64,000 bases of DNA, taken from positions 1-64,000 of the forward strand of contig NZ_JAPDIR010000020.1 of assembly GCF_029870595.1 (NCBI RefSeq). Direction: 5' to 3'. This document shows, in pieces, positions 24,486 through 32,400 of the stretch. The notes beneath the pieces are model-generated. The model ran no database searches. It was not told the DNA's origin and saw only the letters and a program-made list of their open reading frames with translations. Numbering within the stretch: the stretch's first letter is position 1; every line of letters starts with the position of its first letter. The position numbers were made by a program, and so were the translations under genes. The DNA is from Sphingomonas sp. CBMAI 2297 (lineage in GTDB: Bacteria > Pseudomonadota > Alphaproteobacteria > Sphingomonadales > Sphingomonadaceae).

Positions 24486-25499
24486 ATGGGCAGCAGTAGC
24501 AACAACAATACGACGCTGCAGGACCTCGCGCAGCTGGCCGGCGTATCGATCTCGACCGTCTCGCGGGCGCTCAACGATCATCCGCTGATCAGCGCGCGGA
24601 CGAAGCAGAAGATCTGGGCGCTGGCGCGCGACCATGATTATCCCTTCCGGCCCTATATGCCGGCGGCGCCGGTGGGGGCCGAGGGGACGATCGTGATCGT
24701 CACGCCCTTCATGCGCGGCCGGCCGCTGCCGCTCTCGCACCCCTTCTTCCTCGAGCTGCTCGCCAGCATCGGCGAGGCGGCGCGCGCGCGCGATTGCGAC
24801 TTCACGGTGAGCCACACCACGCCGGCGAACTATGAGGACCTCGTCGCCACCACCACCACCAGCCGGGCGAGCGGCGTGATCTTCCTCGGCCAGTCCATGC
24901 TCCACGACGCGTTCAACCAGCTGACCGAATCCAACGCCAATTTCGTGGTGTGGGGCGCGCAGATGGCAGGGCAGCTCTACTGCTCGATCGGCTCGGATAA
25001 TCAGCTTGGCGGCCGCCGCGCCACCGCGCACCTCGCCCGGCTGGGTCGCAAGGCGATCCTGTTTTTAGGCGGCACCGATCCGGAATCGATGCAGCGCAAG
25101 CGCGGCTACAACGAGGCGCTCAAGGAAGCCGGGCTGGAAATGGACCCCAAGTTGGTGGTGCCGGTGGATTTCGAGCTGGAATCGGCCGATGCGGCGATCA
25201 GCCGGCTGTTGCGGCGTCACCTCCATTTCGACGGGATCGTCGCCTCGTCGGACCTCATCGCGCTGGGCGCGATCCGCGCCCTGCGCCGGGCGGGCGTATC
25301 GGTGCCGAGCGACGTATCGGTGGTCGGCTATGACGACATGCTGCTCGCGCGGCTTTCCACCCCCGCGCTCAGCACCATCCGGCAAGACACGTTCGAGGCC
25401 GGCCGCCAGCTCGTCTCGCGCATCCTCGATCCCTCCCCCGATCCCAGCGCCGAGCGGCTGCCGACGGACCTGATCGTGCGGGAGTCGTGCGGGGGATGA
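24486..25499 (+). CDS. LacI-family transcriptional regulator
   Basis: This 337-residue regulator has an N-terminal LacI helix-turn-helix (TLQDLAQLAGVSISTVSRALNDHPLISARTKQKI, about 9-43). A periplasmic-binding-protein-like sensor follows, with SDLIALGAIRALRRAGVSVPSDVSVVGYDD. The ATG at 24486 is preferred to the TTG at 24477. It is divergent from the sugar transporter, 58 bases away, and is likely to repress the transporter-receptor-GH97 genes in the absence of sugar. The effector is not identifiable. It overlaps a decayed lipoprotein gene by ATGA. Confidence 0.92.
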   Translation: MGSSSNNNTTLQDLAQLAGVSISTVSRALNDHPLISARTKQKIWALARDHDYPFRPYMPAAPVGAEGTIVIVTPFMRGRPLPLSHPFFLELLASIGEAARARDCDFTVSHTTPANYEDLVATTTTSRASGVIFLGQSMLHDAFNQLTESNANFVVWGAQMAGQLYCSIGSDNQLGGRRATAHLARLGRKAILFLGGTDPESMQRKRGYNEALKEAGLEMDPKLVVPVDFELESADAAISRLLRRHLHFDGIVASSDLIALGAIRALRRAGVSVPSDVSVVGYDDMLLARLSTPALSTIRQDTFEAGRQLVSRILDPSPDPSAERLPTDLIVRESCGG

Positions 25500-25771
25500 G
25501 GCGCTACGCCCTGCTCGCGGCGATCCTGCTCACCGCCTGCTCCCCGCAACCGAAGCGGGAGGCATTGGCCGTGGTGGTCAGCATCGCGCCGGATGCGAAC
25601 CCCAAATAGAACCCCAACGAGGTCATGATCACCGCCCGCACGCCGGAAGGCGCCTTTGGGTCGAAGCGAGTCCTGATCGCGCGCCTCAGCTGCCGCGTGG
25701 GCGACACGGTCCACGGGGCGGCACGGGGCCTGGCCCTGACACTCGACGAGCGCGCCTGCGAACGCCGATGA
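25496..25771 (+). pseudogene. Small lipoprotein gene interrupted by an in-frame TAG
   Basis: The frame starts in an ATGA overlap with the LacI stop. It encodes a lipoprotein signal (MRRYALLAAILLTAC with the lipobox LTAC) and continues to an in-frame TAG at 25607-25609 after 37 residues. The same frame then stays open, with protein-like composition (NPNEVMITARTPEGAFGSKRV..., CRVGD...), to TGA at 25769-25771. Without the TAG it would be a 91-residue lipoprotein. I do not recognise the family. It is either a recent nonsense mutation or a 37-residue lipopeptide; a sequencing error is also possible. Confidence 0.55.
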
Positions 25772-25870
25772 CGGCGATGGCCATTAACCGATTGCCGCCA
25801 TGCATGCCGCTCGGCTATGCCCACGCGTCAATCGGCGGGAAAACCCGCGTTCAGAGGTGAAGGTCAGCTT

Positions 25871-27163
25871 ATGCACGGTGCGCTCGGTTTGATGCGGGAG
25901 CGCCGATTCCTGCCGCTGTTCGTCACCCAGTTCCTCGGCGCGTTCAACGACAATCTGTTCAAGAACGCGATGATCTTCTTCGCGACCTACCAGATCTTCA
26001 ACTCGGTGGAGGATGAGACCCGGTTCAGCGCGATCGCGACCGGCATTTTCATCCTGCCCTATTTCCTCTTCTCCGCGCTCGCCGGCCAGCTCGCCGATAC
26101 GTACGACAAGGCGAAGATCATGCGGATCATCAAGGCCGCCGAGGTCGGCATCATGCTGGTCGGCGCCGCGGGCATCTTCCTCAAGCATCTCGAGCTGATG
26201 CTCGTCGCGCTGCTCGGCATGGGGATCCACTCGGCCTTTTTCGGCCCGATCAAATACGCGATCCTGCCCCAGCACCTGGAAGAAGACGAAGTGCTGGGCG
26301 GCACCGGCATGGTCGAGGCCGGCACCTATATCGCGATCCTGTGCGGCACGATCGCCGGCGGCGTGATCAGCGCGAAGGCCGCCGCCTTTGCGGTGATCGG
26401 CGTCGCGGCGGTCGGCTGGTTCGCCTCGCTGCGCATCCCGGCCGCGCCGCCGATGACCAAGCTCAAGATCGACTTCAACATCTTCCGCGCCTCGTGGCGG
26501 CTGATCTCGGCCACCATGCACATCCGCCGCCTCTACCTGGCGATCATCGCGATCAGCGTGTTCTGGACGATCGCGGCCGTGCTCGGCGTGCTCTTCCCCC
26601 CGCTCGTCAAGAACGTGTTCCACGCCCAGAAGGACGTGGCGAGCGTGTTTCTCGGCATCTTCTCGGTGGGCATCGCGATCGGATCGGTGATCATCAACCG
26701 GCTGCTCAAGGGGCATGTCTCGGCGAAATATGCCGTCCGCTCGGTACTGACGATGATGGTGTTCGTGATCGGCTTCTATGTCGTCGCGCGCTTCTGGCCG
26801 GTGCATGACGGGCCGCTGATCAAGACCGCGGAGTTCGTGATGATGCCGCTGGGCTGGGCGGTGCTCGGCTTGCTGATCGCGATCGCGATCACCGGCGGCA
26901 TGTTCGTGGTGCCGCTCTACGCCTTCCTGACCACCACCGTCGAGAAATCGCAGACCGCGCGCACCGTGGCGGCGAACAACATCGTCAATTCGGGTTTCAT
27001 GGTGTTCGGATCGGTCGGGATCTTCGGGGTGAGCAAGATCCCCGGCATGGGCGTGGCCGAATGCATTCTGGTGGTGGTGGCGCTCTGCCTGGCCTCGGCC
27101 TGGTGCGCGAACCGGCTCTACAAGGCCGAGGATGCGCCGCACGCGCCCGACGTGCTGCCTTGA
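25871..27163 (+). CDS. MFS transporter, LplT-like (lysophospholipid-transporter type)
   Basis: This 430-residue protein has about twelve membrane helices. The N-terminal FVTQFLGAFNDNLFKNAM is the hallmark of the LplT/Aas-associated MFS branch, which flips lysophospholipids across the inner membrane in E. coli. HSAFFGPIKYAILPQHL and the helix with VEAGTYIAILCGTIAGG are also typical. I chose ATG 25871 because AGGTGAAGG lies at the correct distance. An upstream ATG at 25817 in frame would add 18 hydrophilic residues without a ribosome site. There is no acyltransferase partner in the window, so the substrate is inferred from family only. Confidence 0.85.
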   Translation: MHGALGLMRERRFLPLFVTQFLGAFNDNLFKNAMIFFATYQIFNSVEDETRFSAIATGIFILPYFLFSALAGQLADTYDKAKIMRIIKAAEVGIMLVGAAGIFLKHLELMLVALLGMGIHSAFFGPIKYAILPQHLEEDEVLGGTGMVEAGTYIAILCGTIAGGVISAKAAAFAVIGVAAVGWFASLRIPAAPPMTKLKIDFNIFRASWRLISATMHIRRLYLAIIAISVFWTIAAVLGVLFPPLVKNVFHAQKDVASVFLGIFSVGIAIGSVIINRLLKGHVSAKYAVRSVLTMMVFVIGFYVVARFWPVHDGPLIKTAEFVMMPLGWAVLGLLIAIAITGGMFVVPLYAFLTTTVEKSQTARTVAANNIVNSGFMVFGSVGIFGVSKIPGMGVAECILVVVALCLASAWCANRLYKAEDAPHAPDVLP

Positions 27164-27214
27164 AGCAGCTCAGCCGACGCTGAACCCGGGCGGCACCGGG
27201 CCGTGCCGCCGCCG

Positions 27215-27385
27215 TCAGGCAATGAACGTGAAGAAGCAGACGAAGAAGGCAGTGAAGCTCAGCGCGAAGAGCTTCACGTCGCTGTCGTCCCGCAGCTTGC
27301 GCTGCTGCGCCACGGCGCGGCGGACATGGCGGCGGAACGGGTGGCGGCGGGGCGCGTAGCCCTCGATGACGAGCTGGCGTTGCAT
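27215..27385 (-). CDS. Small basic single-helix membrane protein
   Basis: This is a 56-residue protein. The first 35 residues are strongly basic (MQRQLVIEGYAPRRHPFRRHVRR). They are followed by RDDSDVKLFALSFTAFFVCFFTFIA, one hydrophobic helix reaching the C terminus. The acidic DDSD just before the helix and the clean end look like a conserved small membrane protein rather than chance. There is no strong ribosome site. A CtrA-type box lies immediately upstream (27395-27410), which supports a real, cell-cycle-controlled gene. Function is unknown. Confidence 0.6.
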   Translation of the reverse strand: MQRQLVIEGYAPRRHPFRRHVRRAVAQQRKLRDDSDVKLFALSFTAFFVCFFTFIA

Positions 27386-27394
27386 GGCCAGCAG

Positions 27395-27438
27395 TTAACG
27401 ACTTCTTAACCTTTGCCGCCAGCACTACCTATGGTTAA
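27395..27438 (-). promoter_or_regulatory. CtrA-like box and half-site
   Basis: TTAA-N7-TTAAC at 27395-27410 matches the alphaproteobacterial CtrA consensus exactly, and its palindromic form also reads on the other strand. A second word, TTAACCAT, reads on the minus strand at 27431-27438 and equals the CtrA half-site. Both lie between the LacI gene end and the small membrane protein start. Confidence 0.6.
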
Positions 27439-27467
27439 CCACTGTCCGGCGGCGGGACAGCCCTTGG

Positions 27468-28475
27468 TTACCGCGCGGCTGGCCCCGTGCTCGCCCGCAC
27501 CACCAGCTGATGGTCGAGCGTGACCCGCGGCTGGGGCGCATTGCCGCCCAGGATCAGCTCGGCCGCGGCGGAAGCGAGCTCCTGCACCGGCTGGCGAATG
27601 GTGGTGAGCGGCGGCCACACCGCCCGCGCCAGATCCGAATCGTCGAACCCCGCGATCGAGAGCTGGCCCGGCACGTCGATATCGCTCTCATGCGCGACGG
27701 CGAGCGCGCCGGCCGCCATGTCGTCATTGCCGGCGAAGATCGCCGTGGGCCGCTCCCTGCGCGCCAGCAGCTCGCGCGCGGCCGCGGCACCCGAGGCGAA
27801 GTCATTCTCCGCGGCGACGACGAGCGACGGATCGAAGGCGATCCCATGCGCCGCGAGCTCGGCCTTGTAGCCGGCGAGGCGATCCGCCGAGGAGGCATGG
27901 CTGTCGAGGCCGCGGATCATCGCGATGCGGCGATGCCCGAGTCCGATCAGATGCCCGACCAGTTCGCGCGCGGCGGCGATATCGTCCATCGATGCCGACA
28001 TGCCGGCATCCTTGCGCGCACCCGGCGCGATCCGGACATAGGGCAGCCCGCGCCGGTCGAGCTCGTCAAGCAATGCCGCGACCTCGGTCACTGGCGGCGA
28101 GAGGATCAGGCCGTCGAGATGCGTCTCGTCGATCAGCGCGAGCACGTTGGAGACGAGATCGGGCGATTGGCTGTCGATCGGCTGGAGCAGCAGGCGATAG
28201 CCCAGCTCGGTGCAGCGCTGCTGCGCCCCGGTCTGCACGTGATAGATGTAATAGGGACTGGGATTGTCGTAGAGCAGGCCAACCTGGAACGACTTGCGCC
28301 CGGCAAGCGTGCGCGCGGCATGGCTCGGGCGGAAGTTGAGCCGCGCGACGACTTCCTCGACACGGCGGCGCGTCTCTTCGCTGACATGCTTCTCGTTGTT
28401 GAGCACGCGGCTGACGGTCTTGAACGACACGCCGGCGATCTTCGATACTTCCTTGATCGTGGGACGGCTGGACAT
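27468..28475 (-). CDS. LacI-family transcriptional regulator (second)
   Basis: This 335-residue regulator has the LacI helix-turn-helix TIKEVSKIAGVSFKTVSRVLNNEKHVSEETRRRVEE (about 6-41) and hinge region NFRPSHAARTLAGRKSFQVGL. The sensor domain has AGNDDMAAGAL and VPGQLSIAGFDDSDLARAVWPPLTTIRQP. Start 28475 has GGGGAAAG upstream; the frame to 28517 adds an unlikely leader. The target is not evident: the divergent neighbour is a P-loop kinase, and the downstream gene is the small membrane protein. It shares little more than the fold with the regulator at 24486. Confidence 0.91.
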   Translation of the reverse strand: MSSRPTIKEVSKIAGVSFKTVSRVLNNEKHVSEETRRRVEEVVARLNFRPSHAARTLAGRKSFQVGLLYDNPSPYYIYHVQTGAQQRCTELGYRLLLQPIDSQSPDLVSNVLALIDETHLDGLILSPPVTEVAALLDELDRRGLPYVRIAPGARKDAGMSASMDDIAAARELVGHLIGLGHRRIAMIRGLDSHASSADRLAGYKAELAAHGIAFDPSLVVAAENDFASGAAAARELLARRERPTAIFAGNDDMAAGALAVAHESDIDVPGQLSIAGFDDSDLARAVWPPLTTIRQPVQELASAAAELILGGNAPQPRVTLDHQLVVRASTGPAAR

Positions 28476-28558
28476 CACTTTCCCCGCCGGGAGGCAGCCC
28501 CGGCCTGTGCAAGCCATATTTGACAGCGCTGGCAGTGCGCAAGCTAAGAAGCAGATCG

Positions 28559-29314
28559 ATGGACATCGCGCAGCCTCCCTCCGCCGCGGCCGAGATCATC
28601 GCCGCACGGCTCCGACCCGGCGCGCGGAGCCCCTTCGTGCTCGGCATCGCCGGGGCGCAGGGCAGCGGCAAGTCGACGGTCGCGCGCGCCCTTGCCGCCC
28701 GTTTCGGCTGCCCGGTGTTGTCGCTCGACGACCTTTATCTCGACGGGGCCGCCCGGCAACGGCTCGCCGAGACCGTGCACCCGCTGCTGCGCACGCGCGG
28801 CGTGCCGGGCACCCATGACGTCGCCGCCGGGCTGGCGGCGATCGAAGCGCTGGCGCACGGCCCCACCCTGCTCCCCCGTTTCGACAAGGCACGCGACGAG
28901 CCCGGCAGCCCCGAACCCGTGGCCGGGCCGGCCGAGATGCTGATCCTGGAGGGCTGGTGCCTGGGCGCGCGGCCGCAGGTCGCAGCGGAACTCGCCGCGC
29001 CGATCAACGATCTGGAGCGCATGCACGATGCGGACGGCCGCTGGCGGCGCTGGGTGAACGCGCAGCTGGCCGGCCCCTATCAGGCGCTCTGGGCCCGGAT
29101 CGACCAGCTCGTCTTCCTCGAGGCGCCCGGCTTCGAAGTGGTGGCCGATTGGCGGATCGAGCAGGAACGCGCCGCACGCGGGCCGATGTCAGATGCCGAG
29201 GTCCGGCGCTTCGTCCAGCATTATGAGCGGCTGACCCGGCACATGCTGCGCCACGGCCATGGCTGGGCCGATCTGACGCTGCGCCTGGACGCCGATCGGC
29301 GACCGAGGGATTGA
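28559..29314 (+). CDS. P-loop kinase, D-glycerate 3-kinase-like
   Basis: This 251-residue cytoplasmic kinase has a Walker A motif in GIAGAQGSGKSTVARAL (about 28-44). The lid and substrate region contain LSLDDLYLDGAARQRLAETVHPLLRTRGVPGTHD, and FDKARDEP and ILEGWCLG follow. The combination of DDLYL, RGxPGTHD and EGWCLG is that of the D-glycerate 3-kinase/YGR205w-like family. Start 28559 gives the natural N terminus. It is transcribed divergently from a LacI regulator, which may control it. Phosphorylation of glycerate is a family-based inference. Confidence 0.82.
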   Translation: MDIAQPPSAAAEIIAARLRPGARSPFVLGIAGAQGSGKSTVARALAARFGCPVLSLDDLYLDGAARQRLAETVHPLLRTRGVPGTHDVAAGLAAIEALAHGPTLLPRFDKARDEPGSPEPVAGPAEMLILEGWCLGARPQVAAELAAPINDLERMHDADGRWRRWVNAQLAGPYQALWARIDQLVFLEAPGFEVVADWRIEQERAARGPMSDAEVRRFVQHYERLTRHMLRHGHGWADLTLRLDADRRPRD

Positions 29315-29390
29315 TCCAAGTTAATCGGCGCCCGCATGCGCCGGGCCGGTTTTCGTTGGGCGCCGCGGCTCGCGCGGCGCCCGCCCCCCG

Positions 29391-29431
29391 AAAAGGGCCG
29401 AGAGCCCGCGCGGCCGGGCCGCGCGGACTCT
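29391..29431 (-). terminator. Terminator of the giant exoprotein gene
   Basis: A near-perfect 15-bp stem (AGAG..CCGCGCGGCC with its complement, one G-T wobble, one-base loop, 29401-29431) is followed on the minus strand by CGGCCCTTTT. It begins 5 bases after the exoprotein stop. A second strong hairpin (GGGCGCCGCG, 29358-29382) lies beyond, between the convergent genes. Confidence 0.75.
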
Positions 29432-29435
29432 CTTG

Positions 29436-32400
29436 CTACTTGTCGCCGTCGCCCGCGCCCTCACGCTCGCCATCGCCCTCGAGATTCCGGGAAGGGTTCT
29501 GGTTGAGCGAGAAGCCGCCGCCGACACCGAGTCGCAGCATTCTGAGGGCGTCGCTGGCATCGGCGCCCGATTGGGTGAAGCTGATCACGAGCGTGCCCGG
29601 GATCACGGTGAGCAGATAATTGGCCGACAGCGCGAGCGTCCCCTGCCCGATCGCATAGCTGCCCACCTGCTCGCCGGCGATACGGGCCAGCGCGCCGGTG
29701 AAGCCGTCGCCGTTCACCAGCGAGCCGGCGGAGACGGTATAGCCGAACACCGGATCGGGCTGGCCGAACAGCTTGGTCGCATCCTGCGCGGTCACGCTCA
29801 CCGCGCGGCGCGTGATGTCGGCGATCACCGGCGCACCGGACAGGCTGACGGCATAGTTCCCCGCATCCGCGCCCGTCAGCGCCAGCCCGCTCACCTGCAC
29901 CGCACGGCCGGTGCCGGCATTGGCATCGGCGAAGCGATAGGTGGCGGTGCCCGTCACCGTGTCGCCCGAGATCACGCCGGCGAGCGCGATCCGGCCGGTG
30001 GTGCCGGTGGTGCCGTCATAGGCGCGGCTGTCCGCCGTCGCCGTGGCGGTGATCGCGCGCTGGGCGATCGTCGCGGTGCCGGTGGCGGTGCCGCTGATCG
30101 TGTAGTTCGCCGCATCGGCGCCGTTCAGCGCAAGGCCGCTCGCGGTGGCGGTGCGGTTGCCGGCATTCTTGCTGTCGAAGGCGATGCCGCTGGCAGTCAC
30201 CCCGACCTGATCGCCCAGGACGACGCCGCTCAGGCCCAGCGTGCCGGTGGCGGCGGTGGTGCCGTCATAGACGCGGCCATTGGCGGTCAGCGTCGCGGTG
30301 ATCGCCTTGGCCAGGATGTCCGCCAGGTCGGTCGCCGTCGCGGCGACGACATAATTGCCCGCGTCCGTGCCCGAGAGGCTGATGCCGCTCGCCGTGACCG
30401 TCCGGGTGCCGGCGTTCTTGCTGTCGAAGGCCATGCCCGTGCTGTTCACCGACACCGCGTCGCCCGCGATCACGCCGTTCAGGCCCAGCGTGCCGGTGGC
30501 GCTGGTGGTGCCGTCATAAGTGCGGTCGTTCGCGGTCAGCGTGGCGGTGATCGTCCTGGCGATGATGTCCGCCAGCGCGGTCGCGGTGGAGCCCACGGTG
30601 TAGTTGCCCGCATCCGCGCCCGAAAGGGTGATGCCGCTCGCCGTGACGGTGTGGCCGGTGCCCGCATTCTTGTTGTCGAAGGCGTAGCTGCCGTTCACGC
30701 TCACCTGGTCACCGCCGACCACGCCGTTGAGCGCCAGGCTGCCGGTGGCGTTGGTGGTGCCGTCATAGGTGCGGCCATTGGCGGTCAGCGTGGCGGTGAT
30801 CGCCTTGGCGAGGATGTCCGCCAGCGCGGTCGCCGAGCCGCTGACGACATAATTGCCCGCATCCGCGCCCGAGAGAGTGATGCCGCTCGCCGTGACGGTG
30901 CGGGTGCCGGCGTTCTTGCTGTCGAAGGCCAGCGTGCCGTTCGCCGCCACCTGGTCGTTGCCGATCAGGCCGTTCAGCGCCAGCGTGCCGGTGGCGCTGG
31001 TGGTGCCGTCATAGGTGCGGCCATTGGCGGTCAGCGTGGCGGTGATCGTTCTGGCGATGATATCCGCCAGCGCGGTCGTGCTGGTGCTGGAGATCACGTA
31101 ATTGGCCGCGTCCGTGCCCGAGAGGGTGATGCCGCTCGCCGTGGCCGTGCGAGTGCCCGCATTCTTGCTGTCGAAGGCCAGGACGCCGCTCGCCGCCACC
31201 TGGTCGCCGCTTACCAGGCCGGTCAGCGTCAGGCTGCCGGTGGCGTTGGTGGTGCCGTCATAGACGCGGTTGTCGGCGGTGAGGATCGCGCTGATCACCC
31301 GGGGATCGACCACGACCGTGCCCGCGCCAAAGGCGAAGGCATAGTTCATCTCCGAGGCCAGCGTACCGAGCGCCGCATAGACCGCATAGGTGCCGGCATT
31401 GCGGCCCGCCCCGCTGAGCGCGGCTGCCCCCGACCAGGCCCCGCCCGCGCTGTCGCCGTTCACCAGCCCGGTGATCGTCGCGGTGAGGACCGGGACGGCG
31501 CCGTTATAGGTCACGTGGAAGCTGTCCGGCGTGACCGTCAGCAGCGGGCGATAGCCATAGACGAAGCGGTTGCCCGCATTCGGCGCGGTGGCGAAGGTGC
31601 CGGCATTGAAATCATAGAAGTCGCCATAATAGCTGGTGCCCGCCAGCCCGCCGAAATTGTTGTTCGGATCGGAATGGCCGAAATTGCCGCCGGTCTGGGT
31701 GTAGATCAGCCAGCGGCCGTTCGCGGCGGCCAGCGCATCGGCACCCCGCGCATTGGTGAACAGCCCGTCCGAGGCGAGCGTGATCGCGTCCCCAGCCGCC
31801 GACGACAGGATCCGGCCATTGGCCGAGATCGTCATGCCGCCATGCGAGGCGATGGTCACCGCGCCGCCATTGCCCTGGACGGTGCCGTCGATCGTCAGGC
31901 CGATATTGCTGGTGAGCTTCAGCCCGTTGCTGGCGAACTGGCCGAGCTCGGCGATGCTGTTGCCGCCCGTCAGCAGCGCCGCGCCGGTGGCACCGCCCTG
32001 CAGGCGATCGGCGATGATGTAGTAATTGTTCTGGGTCAGCGCGCCGGCGACCTGGAGGTCGAGCGTGCCGTGCACCTCTACCACGCCGTCCAGGCCCAGG
32101 TCCTGCAGGTTGCGCAGCTTGAAGCCGCCATTGTTGACGGTCACCATGCCCAGGCTGGCGACATGCGAACCGCTGCCGCCCTGGTCGAGGTCGACGCCGC
32201 CGTTCACCGCCACCACGCCGAGCGTGCTGGCCGAAACGCCGGCGCCGGTGATCCCGCCCGCGACCGCGAGCGCAACGTCGCCGCCGGCGAGATTGCCGAA
32301 GCGCAGGCTGCCCGTGCTCGCGCCGACGTTCACGACGAAGCGGCCCGAGATGTCGCCGGTGGTCACGTCGCCCTGGCCGGCGATGTTGATGTGCCCGGCA

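Noticed and set aside
22805..24499. Plus-strand frame of 564 codons opposite the sugar transporter
   Set aside because: Gln/Arg/His-rich antisense shadow. The minus-strand frame has twelve membrane helices and the GRRRP motif.
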